A stretch of 64,000 nucleotides of DNA from Leptospira chreensis (lineage in GTDB: Bacteria; Spirochaetota; Leptospiria; Leptospirales; Leptospiraceae): positions 124,001 through 188,000 of the forward strand of contig NZ_JAFFPS010000057.1 of NCBI RefSeq assembly GCF_016919165.1, in the 5' to 3' direction. Position numbers and translations under genes: made by a program. How positions within the stretch are numbered: the stretch's first letter is position 1; the number at the start of each line of letters is the position of its first letter. Positions 8,684 to 16,941 of the stretch are shown in pieces. The notes beneath the pieces were generated by a model. It was not told the origin of the DNA. It worked only from the letters and a program-made list of their open reading frames with translations, and ran no database searches.

Positions 8684-9008
8684 ACTGCTGACCGAGGAAT
8701 GTTGACGCGATTTGGTCGGAAATTTTATCCAACATCTCTGTAGAGAGGTTGTCATAGTCGCCGTTTTTCAATCGTTCTTTGATCGCTTTAATTTTTTCTG
8801 TACGATCTTCTTCTGGAGGAGCTTGTACAATTTGTTTTGCGATTTGTTTTACTTCAGCTTGAAGCTTCGCTTCCGATGCAATTTTCTTTGCAGCATCAGA
8901 GATAGAAATCGTGTCTACCGGAGCTTGTGATTCCGCTTCTTTTGGCCCTTGTGGTTTTTTTGGTTCGTAACCGTAACCACCAACTCGTCCTACTTTGTCG
9001 ACGTTCAT
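8682..9008 (-). CDS. flgM: FlgM-like anti-sigma-28 protein (left copy)
   Basis: 108-residue soluble, charged protein. The N-terminal 30 residues are Gly/Pro/Lys-rich and likely disordered. The VDTISISDAAKKI segment followed by EKIKAIKERLKNGDYD and a C-terminal amphipathic helix follows the FlgM pattern (a 'V-x-LS' start, 'R-x-x-KV-x-x-I-K-x-x-I-x-x-G-x-Y'). FlgM proteins hold the flagellar sigma factor FliA inactive until the hook is finished. The ATG has a GAGGA ribosome-binding site. It is transcribed after rsmI with a 21-bp gap and ends in the terminator at 8654. Confidence 0.72.
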   Translation of the reverse strand: MNVDKVGRVGGYGYEPKKPQGPKEAESQAPVDTISISDAAKKIASEAKLQAEVKQIAKQIVQAPPEEDRTEKIKAIKERLKNGDYDNLSTEMLDKISDQIASTFLGQQ

Positions 9009-9029
9009 ATATTTAGTCCTCTTCCTACA

Positions 9030-9806
9030 TCACATATCGGTGGAATCTGAATTTCCCTTAAGTGTTTTTTTTCGATGATTTAAGAGAAAAACAAACTCTC
9101 CCTTAGCATTTGGCGGTTTGCTTGCCAATTCCCTAGGATTTGCGTAGTAAAGTACCTCTTCAAAGGTCTTTGTCAACTCCCTTCCCACAAGAACTTCGGT
9201 CTCAGGGAAAAGCTCTTCGAGCATCGGGTAGAGCCTTGGGAGTTTGTGGACGGATTCGTAGAAAACAACAAGTCCGTCGATCTCCGAAGCTCTTTCTAAT
9301 TCTCGGCGTTTTTTACTCGGTTTTTCAGAGAGGAAACCTAAAAAATACGTAGGATTTACCTGAAAACCGGAAACGGAAAGTAATGCGGTTAAGGCAGAGG
9401 CACCGGGCACTGGGACAATCCGAATTCCTTTTTCCCGAGCCGTTCGAACCATCTGGCTTCCTGGATCGGAAACACCGGGAGTGCCTGCATCCGAAACGAG
9501 GGCCATGGATTTCCCACTTAAGAGTTGTTCTAGGACATTGGAATAGGGAGATTCGGAACTATCTTTGTAAAGAGCAAGGACAGGAGTGACGATTTCCAAT
9601 CTCGACAATAGAGAGCGAGTTTCTTTGGCAGATTCACAAAGGACAAGGTCTACTTCCTTGAAAATTTCCAGGGCTCGCAAAGTGATATCTCCCAAATTCC
9701 CAATGGGAGTGGCGACAACATAGAGAGAACCTGACTCGCGTTTATGGGCCAATGTATTGGCATCCTGGAGGGGAGGCACCGGCAGGGCAGGTGCAAGCAA
9801 GATCAT
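9030..9806 (-). CDS. rsmI: 16S rRNA (cytidine-1402-2'-O)-methyltransferase RsmI (left copy)
   Basis: 258 residues of the tetrapyrrole-methylase fold. SAM-binding signatures are ATPIGNLGD near residue 33 and SDAGTPGVSDPG near residue 105, followed by PGASALTALLSVSG. RsmI adds the 2'-O-methyl at C1402 in the ribosomal P site. With the ATG at 9806, the gene overlaps the preceding lipoprotein gene by 65 bases. An in-frame TTG at 9752 would leave an 11-base overlap and remove about 18 poorly conserved residues. I cannot decide between them. Confidence 0.93.
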   Translation of the reverse strand: MILLAPALPVPPLQDANTLAHKRESGSLYVVATPIGNLGDITLRALEIFKEVDLVLCESAKETRSLLSRLEIVTPVLALYKDSSESPYSNVLEQLLSGKSMALVSDAGTPGVSDPGSQMVRTAREKGIRIVPVPGASALTALLSVSGFQVNPTYFLGFLSEKPSKKRRELERASEIDGLVVFYESVHKLPRLYPMLEELFPETEVLVGRELTKTFEEVLYYANPRELASKPPNAKGEFVFLLNHRKKTLKGNSDSTDM

Positions 9807-10482
9807 TATTGCCTTTGGTACAAGGGTTACAAGCGGTTCCTAGGGCACAAGCTGTAGGAGTTGTACAAGCCGCATTGGAGCAGATCGTTGTGTTGCAACC
9901 GGTTCCCACAGCACAAAGGGTTTGGATATCGTTTACTTTGTTGGGAATGGCACAAGTGCTTACGGGAGTGGAAGGATTGGAAATCAGTCCTCCCGTCAAC
10001 ATGGAACGCAAGGTAAAGTTATAGATTTGGCATTTTTGGAAAAACTCTGCTCCCGGAGGAGGCACAGCAAATCGAATCCGTTTGGTGACGATTTTTGCCG
10101 ATTCCGTGGAGGCTTCGTAAGGAAGGTGGGGGAAACTGGGTTGTACCCCATCTTCCAACCATTCTCCTTGGATGGTTTGGATCACCCCGGGAAAAGCTGT
10201 GGTTATATAGAGATTATAACCCAAAAACTGCGGTTCTCTGTTGGTAACAAAGTAACGGATGATGTATTCCGGCCTTGGGTCTAGGTTGTAATTAAAAACA
10301 TCGGTTTGGTAGTCGTTTGTGATATTGCTATTCACAGCCACTACAGAAAGGAGCTGCGGAACGTTTGGCGGAACCAGAAACACAAAAGGAGCTACGGGCG
10401 TATCTGTATTGATCCCGCACCTAAAAAAAGAGAGAAAAGATATGCAGATAAAGTAAAGTGGATGTAAAGAGGGAAAACGCAT
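9742..10482 (-). CDS. Cys-rich putative lipoprotein (left copy)
   Basis: 246 residues with an N-terminal hydrophobic segment ending in a Cys (SFLSFFRC, Cys22). This could be a spirochaetal lipobox, although Arg at -1 is atypical. The mature part is mostly beta-like, with no domain I recognise. The last 100 residues contain 12 cysteines, ten of them in the final 60 residues, with repeated patterns such as GTGCN and GTACN, suggesting a disulphide-rich or metal-binding tail. It probably acts outside the inner membrane. It precedes rsmI and overlaps it, and is divergent from the 10525 gene across 42 bp. Confidence 0.7.
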   Translation of the reverse strand: MRFPSLHPLYFICISFLSFFRCGINTDTPVAPFVFLVPPNVPQLLSVVAVNSNITNDYQTDVFNYNLDPRPEYIIRYFVTNREPQFLGYNLYITTAFPGVIQTIQGEWLEDGVQPSFPHLPYEASTESAKIVTKRIRFAVPPPGAEFFQKCQIYNFTLRSMLTGGLISNPSTPVSTCAIPNKVNDIQTLCAVGTGCNTTICSNAACTTPTACALGTACNPCTKGNNDLACTCPAGASPPGCQYIGP

Positions 10483-10524
10483 TCTATTTCTCGTTTCCCT
10501 TCCAAGTTTTCAGGAATTCAATCT

Positions 10525-11220
10525 ATGGGAATCCAAAAAAAATTACTCTTTGTCTCCATTTCTCTGATTGGGCTTTTTTTTCTCATCCTACTCGTTATGG
10601 GTGGAGAAGATGAAGAAGAAGCTCGCCGTAAAAAAGAAAGAAGTTCGCAGGCTCTAGCCTTATTTGGGGGGGGATCGAACAACCCCAAGGGAACCAACCG
10701 TTTGGGGGTGCGCGGGGAAGACGCCGGTTCCATCTTTGATTCCGATTACTACAACGCTGGTGGGATGCGTTATGAGGAAGATGGCAGTTTAGCAGGCTCG
10801 GAAGCCGGTGAGATGCCCATCAATCCGCAGACGGGAAAACCCTATCCTCCAGAAGCCATGCAGGCTTTTGACGAACTTAGGGAACAATTCCCTGATAATG
10901 ATTTGATTCCGAAACGCCAGACACCGGACGACAAAAAAAAGCAGTCTGAATTCAATCAAAAGTTATCAAGAGCCACAAACTCTGTGTTTGGTGGAACTCC
11001 GAACGCCACCGACATTACCTTGTATTACAACCATGTTCGTAAACAAGGAAAGGATAGGTTGGAAATCATCAACTATTTGATCGAATCACAAGGGGGAGAT
11101 GATCCGGAAATGGATAAAAAGTTCCAAGAGATATTGAAAAATATCCAATTCCAAAACGAACAAGTGGAAAAGGAAGCTGCCGGTGCATTCACCAAAGCTG
11201 GCTTAACACCACCGAATTAA
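10525..11220 (+). CDS. Single-pass membrane-anchored protein, unknown function (left copy)
   Basis: 231 residues. A membrane anchor at about residues 6-25 is followed by a highly acidic/basic stretch and a low-complexity Gly/Asp/Pro-rich region (residues 45-100), then a helical C-terminal half. The ATG has a CAGGA ribosome-binding site. It converges with nadE, the stops overlapping by four bases. No enzymatic motif is visible; the large soluble part is probably periplasmic. Function not recognised. Confidence 0.7.
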   Translation: MGIQKKLLFVSISLIGLFFLILLVMGGEDEEEARRKKERSSQALALFGGGSNNPKGTNRLGVRGEDAGSIFDSDYYNAGGMRYEEDGSLAGSEAGEMPINPQTGKPYPPEAMQAFDELREQFPDNDLIPKRQTPDDKKKQSEFNQKLSRATNSVFGGTPNATDITLYYNHVRKQGKDRLEIINYLIESQGGDDPEMDKKFQEILKNIQFQNEQVEKEAAGAFTKAGLTPPN

Positions 11221-13019
11221 GTTTCGTTCGATAGGATGGGGTAGCGGTAACTGGATTTTGGATCCAGGCCGTACTCATCCAAATGAAACGAGGGAGGAAG
11301 CCTCTCTCGTTTCCATTGTGAGATTCCAAATAATTTCTTAAACTTCTTTAGATACCCGAGGAGACTATCCGTTGTTTCCCAAGGGAATTCTTGTTTTAAA
11401 CTTTCCAAACAATCGAGATCACTCAAAGAGAGAAACACCAGTTTCTTTTCGATGGATTGTAAGATCGGATAAGGCATCAGATCTTTTTCATCTTCTTGGT
11501 GTTCCGACAAAGGTTTAAGTTCTGCTGTGGGTTTTGTACTTCGTAAAATGCGGATGGAGTCTTTTGGCGTAAGGAAACGATTGTTGTCGTTTTGGATATC
11601 ATCCAACCAATCGAGTAAAAATTCTTTGCTAACACCCGCTAGGGGAGCAATGGAACCCGACGAGTCTCCATCCATGGTGGTATAACCCACAGCGGCCTCA
11701 CTCCGGTTTCCTGTCGATAGGAGCAAATGTCCATTGATATTGGCGAGTAACCAAACGAGGGGGGAACGAACTCTCGCTTGGATATTCTGTAAAGGTAGAT
11801 CGTGTTCTTTCCAGTTCAAAGTTTTTCCAAGAACCGATTCGATGAGTTTTACGGAAGTATCAACCGCACGATCAATGGGAATGGAGTAAAAAGGGCAATG
11901 GAGTTCTTCGGCGAGGGCTTTCGCTATCTCTTCCGTCAGAGAAGAATTGTTTTCTGTTTTTTGGTAAATGGTGACGAGTAAGTTTTTTTCATCGATTCCC
12001 AGAGAGGAAAAGATCCTATCATCATTTTCCGTTTTGGCAATCTCTTTCATTGCACTGACAAGTAAGGCACAAGTGGCACTGTCTGCCCCACCCGAAAGAG
12101 AAAGGGTAAACCCTTTTGTTTTTGATTTACGTAAGTAATCAAAAAGACCGAGGCATACAGCTTTAGTGAATTCTTCATACACCGAAAGGTGGAGGGAATG
12201 TGGTTTCTCTTTCTCCCGAGGTTCTATTTCTTTTCGTTTGTCCAAAACAGAAAATCCCAAGGATTCTTTCCCGTCAGTTTTGGTTATCGAACCGAGTTGG
12301 ATTTTTGGAATCTATGCTGCCTTTCCTTTGGGTTTTGGATCCCGAAAAGAGCGAGCTTTGGCCGCACGAATCTCCATTGGATCGAAAGAGTAAGACGTTA
12401 CTTGGAAGGGAGAAAAGGAAAGCCTTGGGCCTTCTTTGACTAAGTTCCCGACGGATGCAAAAATAGCACCTCCCTCAAAGATGATCCGACCCGATTCATT
12501 TCCGACGAGATTGGTAAACACCTGAAGATTGCACTGGTTTCTACTGGACTCGGTAAAGATTTGTCTCCGTATCTTTTGTTTATTCATCGCAAAATGCGAG
12601 GCACCCGGAGAAAACAAAACATCGATTCCTTGTAGGCTATAAAAAGATGCCGGTTTTTGTACAGACCAACTGTCTTCACAAATCTCCACTCCAAAATTCC
12701 AATTTTGCGATTGAAAGATAAAATGTCCAAAAGGAACTTCTTCGCCGGCAAAACGAATGGTTTTGTTTAAGAATTCAGATTCGGAATGGAACCATCTCCG
12801 TTCATAGTGTACGCCTGTATTTGCTAAATTCAATTTAGGAACGAGAGCCACCACTTTGCTACCGTAAAGCACGGCCATACAATTGTATAAAAACGAGTCC
12901 ACAAAGACAGGTAGGCCCACAATCACAATTTGATGGGGAGATAGAGTTTTTAATTCACCTATGATTTCTTCAGAACGAGTCCAAACATAGGGTTTGTAGA
13001 AACCAGTGCAATCTTCAGG
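11217..13019 (-). pseudogene. nadE: NAD synthetase nadE, 5'-truncated and with a nonsense codon (left copy)
   Basis: Glutamine-dependent NAD synthetase makes NAD from nicotinate adenine dinucleotide. It has an N-terminal nitrilase-type glutaminase domain and a C-terminal ATP-pyrophosphatase domain. Here the frame runs from PEDCTGFYKPYVW (about 13019) through the glutaminase nucleophile segment VEICEDSW. It hits TAG at 12312-12314 exactly in the inter-domain linker, then resumes at IPKIQLG and contains the synthetase SGGADSA loop. The right arm has GAG at the stop. The first ~40 residues, including the catalytic Glu region, are missing because the sequence folds back, and an in-frame TAA lies just upstream (13023-13025). 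Possible translated pieces are 12312-12926 (GTG) and 11217-12260 (ATG, synthetase domain alone). Confidence 0.85.
12521..13019. repeat. 24-bp inverted repeat pair bracketing the 451-bp hinge
   Basis: Bases 12521-12544 are the exact reverse complement of 12996-13019, and the next bases inward (12545 and 12995) no longer pair. Both copies look native to nadE. The left copy, read on the minus strand, encodes part of SSRNQCNLQ. The right copy, also on the minus strand and in frame with the hinge, encodes PEDCTGFY and leads straight into KPYVW. The original gene thus probably held this inverted repeat about 450 bp apart, and the duplication folds back exactly on it. Confidence 0.85.
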
Positions 13020-14323
13020 TGTTTACCAATCTCGTCGGAAATGAATCGGGTCGGATCATCTTTGAGGGAGGTGCTATTTTTGCATCCGTCGGGAACTTAG
13101 TCAAAGAAGGCCCAAGGCTTTCCTTTTCTCCCTTCCAAGTAACGTCTTACTCTTTCGATCCAATGGAGATTCGTGCGGCCAAAGCTCGCTCTTTTCGGGA
13201 TCCAAAACCCAAAGGAAAGGCAGCAGAGATTCCAAAAATCCAACTCGGTTCGATAACCAAAACTGACGGGAAAGAATCCTTGGGATTTTCTGTTTTGGAC
13301 AAACGAAAAGAAATAGAACCTCGGGAGAAAGAGAAACCACATTCCCTCCACCTTTCGGTGTATGAAGAATTCACTAAAGCTGTATGCCTCGGTCTTTTTG
13401 ATTACTTACGTAAATCAAAAACAAAAGGGTTTACCCTTTCTCTTTCGGGTGGGGCAGACAGTGCCACTTGTGCCTTACTTGTCAGTGCAATGAAAGAGAT
13501 TGCCAAAACGGAAAATGATGATAGGATCTTTTCCTCTCTGGGAATCGATGAAAAAAACTTACTCGTCACCATTTACCAAAAAACAGAAAACAATTCTTCT
13601 CTGACGGAAGAGATAGCGAAAGCCCTCGCCGAAGAACTCCATTGCCCTTTTTACTCCATTCCCATTGATCGTGCGGTTGATACTTCCGTAAAACTCATCG
13701 AATCGGTTCTTGGAAAAACTTTGAACTGGAAAGAACACGATCTACCTTTACAGAATATCCAAGCGAGAGTTCGTTCCCCCCTCGTTTGGTTACTCGCCAA
13801 TATCAATGGACATTTGCTCCTATCGACAGGAAACCGGAGTGAGGCCGCTGTGGGTTATACCACCATGGATGGAGACTCGTCGGGTTCCATTGCTCCCCTA
13901 GCGGGTGTTAGCAAAGAATTTTTACTCGATTGGTTGGATGATATCCAAAACGACAACAATCGTTTCCTTACGCCAAAAGACTCCATCCGCATTTTACGAA
14001 GTACAAAACCCACAGCAGAACTTAAACCTTTGTCGGAACACCAAGAAGATGAAAAAGATCTGATGCCTTATCCGATCTTACAATCCATCGAAAAGAAACT
14101 GGTGTTTCTCTCTTTGAGTGATCTCGATTGTTTGGAAAGTTTAAAACAAGAATTCCCTTGGGAAACAACGGATAGTCTCCTCGGGTATCTAAAGAAGTTT
14201 AAGAAATTATTTGGAATCTCACAATGGAAACGAGAGAGGCTTCCTCCCTCGTTTCATTTGGATGAGTACGGCCTGGATCCAAAATCCAGTTACCGCTACC
14301 CCATCCTATCGAACGAAACTTAA
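13019..14323 (+). pseudogene. nadE: NAD synthetase nadE, 5'-truncated (right copy)
   Basis: 434 codons from GTG at 13019, beginning VFTNLVGNESG within the last third of the glutaminase domain and continuing through the intact ATP-pyrophosphatase domain (LSLSGGADSATC) to the normal C-terminus. Relative to a full gene of roughly 640 codons, it lacks about the first 200, including all three glutaminase catalytic residues. Upstream of 12996 the plus-strand frame reads unrelated sequence and stops at 12962. At most it could encode an ammonia-dependent synthetase. It has Glu where the left copy has TAG. It converges with the 231-residue gene, stops overlapping by four bases. Confidence 0.85.
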
Positions 14324-15015
14324 TTCGGTGGTGTTAAGCCAGCTTTGGTGAATGCACCGGCAGCTTCCTTTTCCACTTGTTCGTTTTGGAATTGGATATT
14401 TTTCAATATCTCTTGGAACTTTTTATCCATTTCCGGATCATCTCCCCCTTGTGATTCGATCAAATAGTTGATGATTTCCAACCTATCCTTTCCTTGTTTA
14501 CGAACATGGTTGTAATACAAGGTAATGTCGGTGGCGTTCGGAGTTCCACCAAACACAGAGTTTGTGGCTCTTGATAACTTTTGATTGAATTCAGACTGCT
14601 TTTTTTTGTCGTCCGGTGTCTGGCGTTTCGGAATCAAATCATTATCAGGGAATTGTTCCCTAAGTTCGTCAAAAGCCTGCATGGCTTCTGGAGGATAGGG
14701 TTTTCCCGTCTGCGGATTGATGGGCATCTCACCGGCTTCCGAGCCTGCTAAACTGCCATCTTCCTCATAACGCATCCCACCAGCGTTGTAGTAATCGGAA
14801 TCAAAGATGGAACCGGCGTCTTCCCCGCGCACCCCCAAACGGTTGGTTCCCTTGGGGTTGTTCGATCCCCCCCCAAATAAGGCTAGAGCCTGCGAACTTC
14901 TTTCTTTTTTACGGCGAGCTTCTTCTTCATCTTCTCCACCCATAACGAGTAGGATGAGAAAAAAAAGCCCAATCAGAGAAATGGAGACAAAGAGTAATTT
15001 TTTTTGGATTCCCAT
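14320..15015 (-). CDS. Single-pass membrane-anchored protein, unknown function (right copy)
   Basis: Identical in protein sequence to the 231-residue product at 10525-11220: N-terminal anchor, charged low-complexity region and helical C-terminal half. It converges on the truncated nadE and is divergent from the Cys-rich lipoprotein gene over 42 bp. No motif gives a function. Confidence 0.7.
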   Translation of the reverse strand: MGIQKKLLFVSISLIGLFFLILLVMGGEDEEEARRKKERSSQALALFGGGSNNPKGTNRLGVRGEDAGSIFDSDYYNAGGMRYEEDGSLAGSEAGEMPINPQTGKPYPPEAMQAFDELREQFPDNDLIPKRQTPDDKKKQSEFNQKLSRATNSVFGGTPNATDITLYYNHVRKQGKDRLEIINYLIESQGGDDPEMDKKFQEILKNIQFQNEQVEKEAAGAFTKAGLTPPN

Positions 15016-15057
15016 AGATTGAATTCCTGAAAACTTGGAAGGGAAACGAGAAATAGA

Positions 15058-15798
15058 ATGCGTTTTCCCTCTTTACATCCACTTTACTTTATCTGCATAT
15101 CTTTTCTCTCTTTTTTTAGGTGCGGGATCAATACAGATACGCCCGTAGCTCCTTTTGTGTTTCTGGTTCCGCCAAACGTTCCGCAGCTCCTTTCTGTAGT
15201 GGCTGTGAATAGCAATATCACAAACGACTACCAAACCGATGTTTTTAATTACAACCTAGACCCAAGGCCGGAATACATCATCCGTTACTTTGTTACCAAC
15301 AGAGAACCGCAGTTTTTGGGTTATAATCTCTATATAACCACAGCTTTTCCCGGGGTGATCCAAACCATCCAAGGAGAATGGTTGGAAGATGGGGTACAAC
15401 CCAGTTTCCCCCACCTTCCTTACGAAGCCTCCACGGAATCGGCAAAAATCGTCACCAAACGGATTCGATTTGCTGTGCCTCCTCCGGGAGCAGAGTTTTT
15501 CCAAAAATGCCAAATCTATAACTTTACCTTGCGTTCCATGTTGACGGGAGGACTGATTTCCAATCCTTCCACTCCCGTAAGCACTTGTGCCATTCCCAAC
15601 AAAGTAAACGATATCCAAACCCTTTGTGCTGTGGGAACCGGTTGCAACACAACGATCTGCTCCAATGCGGCTTGTACAACTCCTACAGCTTGTGCCCTAG
15701 GAACCGCTTGTAACCCTTGTACCAAAGGCAATAATGATCTTGCTTGCACCTGCCCTGCCGGTGCCTCCCCTCCAGGATGCCAATACATTGGCCCATAA
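15058..15798 (+). CDS. Cys-rich putative lipoprotein (right copy)
   Basis: Same 246-residue protein as 9742-10482, with a possible lipidated Cys22 and a C-terminal tail holding 12 cysteines. The tail's coding region overlaps the rsmI reading frame by 65 bases if rsmI starts at its ATG. Both overlapping frames are unchanged between the arms. Confidence 0.7.
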   Translation: MRFPSLHPLYFICISFLSFFRCGINTDTPVAPFVFLVPPNVPQLLSVVAVNSNITNDYQTDVFNYNLDPRPEYIIRYFVTNREPQFLGYNLYITTAFPGVIQTIQGEWLEDGVQPSFPHLPYEASTESAKIVTKRIRFAVPPPGAEFFQKCQIYNFTLRSMLTGGLISNPSTPVSTCAIPNKVNDIQTLCAVGTGCNTTICSNAACTTPTACALGTACNPCTKGNNDLACTCPAGASPPGCQYIGP

Positions 15799-16510
15799 AC
15801 GCGAGTCAGGTTCTCTCTATGTTGTCGCCACTCCCATTGGGAATTTGGGAGATATCACTTTGCGAGCCCTGGAAATTTTCAAGGAAGTAGACCTTGTCCT
15901 TTGTGAATCTGCCAAAGAAACTCGCTCTCTATTGTCGAGATTGGAAATCGTCACTCCTGTCCTTGCTCTTTACAAAGATAGTTCCGAATCTCCCTATTCC
16001 AATGTCCTAGAACAACTCTTAAGTGGGAAATCCATGGCCCTCGTTTCGGATGCAGGCACTCCCGGTGTTTCCGATCCAGGAAGCCAGATGGTTCGAACGG
16101 CTCGGGAAAAAGGAATTCGGATTGTCCCAGTGCCCGGTGCCTCTGCCTTAACCGCATTACTTTCCGTTTCCGGTTTTCAGGTAAATCCTACGTATTTTTT
16201 AGGTTTCCTCTCTGAAAAACCGAGTAAAAAACGCCGAGAATTAGAAAGAGCTTCGGAGATCGACGGACTTGTTGTTTTCTACGAATCCGTCCACAAACTC
16301 CCAAGGCTCTACCCGATGCTCGAAGAGCTTTTCCCTGAGACCGAAGTTCTTGTGGGAAGGGAGTTGACAAAGACCTTTGAAGAGGTACTTTACTACGCAA
16401 ATCCTAGGGAATTGGCAAGCAAACCGCCAAATGCTAAGGGAGAGTTTGTTTTTCTCTTAAATCATCGAAAAAAAACACTTAAGGGAAATTCAGATTCCAC
16501 CGATATGTGA
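15734..16510 (+). CDS. rsmI: 16S rRNA 2'-O-methyltransferase RsmI (right copy)
   Basis: Identical to 9030-9806: a tetrapyrrole-methylase-fold SAM-dependent enzyme modifying C1402 of 16S rRNA, with ATPIGNLGD and SDAGTPGVSDPG motifs. The alternative start is a TTG at 15788. It is followed by the FlgM-like gene after 21 bp. Confidence 0.93.
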   Translation: MILLAPALPVPPLQDANTLAHKRESGSLYVVATPIGNLGDITLRALEIFKEVDLVLCESAKETRSLLSRLEIVTPVLALYKDSSESPYSNVLEQLLSGKSMALVSDAGTPGVSDPGSQMVRTAREKGIRIVPVPGASALTALLSVSGFQVNPTYFLGFLSEKPSKKRRELERASEIDGLVVFYESVHKLPRLYPMLEELFPETEVLVGRELTKTFEEVLYYANPRELASKPPNAKGEFVFLLNHRKKTLKGNSDSTDM

Positions 16511-16531
16511 TGTAGGAAGAGGACTAAATAT

Positions 16532-16858
16532 ATGAACGTCGACAAAGTAGGACGAGTTGGTGGTTACGGTTACGAACCAAAAAAACCACAAGGGCCAAAA
16601 GAAGCGGAATCACAAGCTCCGGTAGACACGATTTCTATCTCTGATGCTGCAAAGAAAATTGCATCGGAAGCGAAGCTTCAAGCTGAAGTAAAACAAATCG
16701 CAAAACAAATTGTACAAGCTCCTCCAGAAGAAGATCGTACAGAAAAAATTAAAGCGATCAAAGAACGATTGAAAAACGGCGACTATGACAACCTCTCTAC
16801 AGAGATGTTGGATAAAATTTCCGACCAAATCGCGTCAACATTCCTCGGTCAGCAGTAA
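16532..16858 (+). CDS. flgM: FlgM-like anti-sigma-28 protein (right copy)
   Basis: Identical to 8682-9008: a 108-residue protein with a disordered N-terminus and the FlgM helical core that would bind the flagellar sigma factor. GAGGA precedes the ATG. The stop codon lies in the stem of the terminator at 16857-16886. Confidence 0.72.
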   Translation: MNVDKVGRVGGYGYEPKKPQGPKEAESQAPVDTISISDAAKKIASEAKLQAEVKQIAKQIVQAPPEEDRTEKIKAIKERLKNGDYDNLSTEMLDKISDQIASTFLGQQ

Positions 16859-16886
16859 AAAGGACGGGTGGTGAGGGATCCTTTTT
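16857..16886 (+). terminator. Intrinsic terminator after the flgM-like gene (right copy)
   Basis: Mirror of 8654-8683: AAAAAGGA and TCCTTTTT form an 8-bp stem around a 14-nt loop and are followed by a T-rich run (TTTTTTATT), between the flgM-like gene and the iron-ADH-like operon. Confidence 0.6.
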
Positions 16887-16941
16887 TATTGTCCTCTCCG
16901 AGGATTTCTCTAACTCCGTTGAATCATAATTAGGGGAACGT

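Larger units (their letters stand above)
1..12544. repeat. Left arm of a >=12.5-kb inverted duplication
   Basis: Every base x in this interval pairs with the complement of base 25540-x in 12996-25539. Gene boundaries mirror exactly: for tsaD, 619-1644 and 23896-24921 sum to 25540. Intergenic spacers I compared by eye (around 5251, 5938, 8599, 9009 and 10483) also match. Differences found are one base at 12314 and fourteen bases within 5401-5494, so identity is about 99.9 percent. The arm is cut by the window start inside ctp, so its outer end is not visible. No transposase or rRNA lies at the visible end. It is either a real recent duplication or a fold-back assembly artefact. Confidence 0.97.

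Noticed and set aside
9009..9029. Separate promoter or regulatory hairpin between rsmI and flgM-like gene
   Set aside because: The 21-bp gap contains only a ribosome-binding site; no paired -35/-10 or stem is visible.
12545..12995. Hairpin telomere or replicon-end junction as in Borrelia
   Set aside because: The hinge is ordinary nadE coding sequence, with no AT-rich telomere boxes. Leptospira replicons are known as circular.
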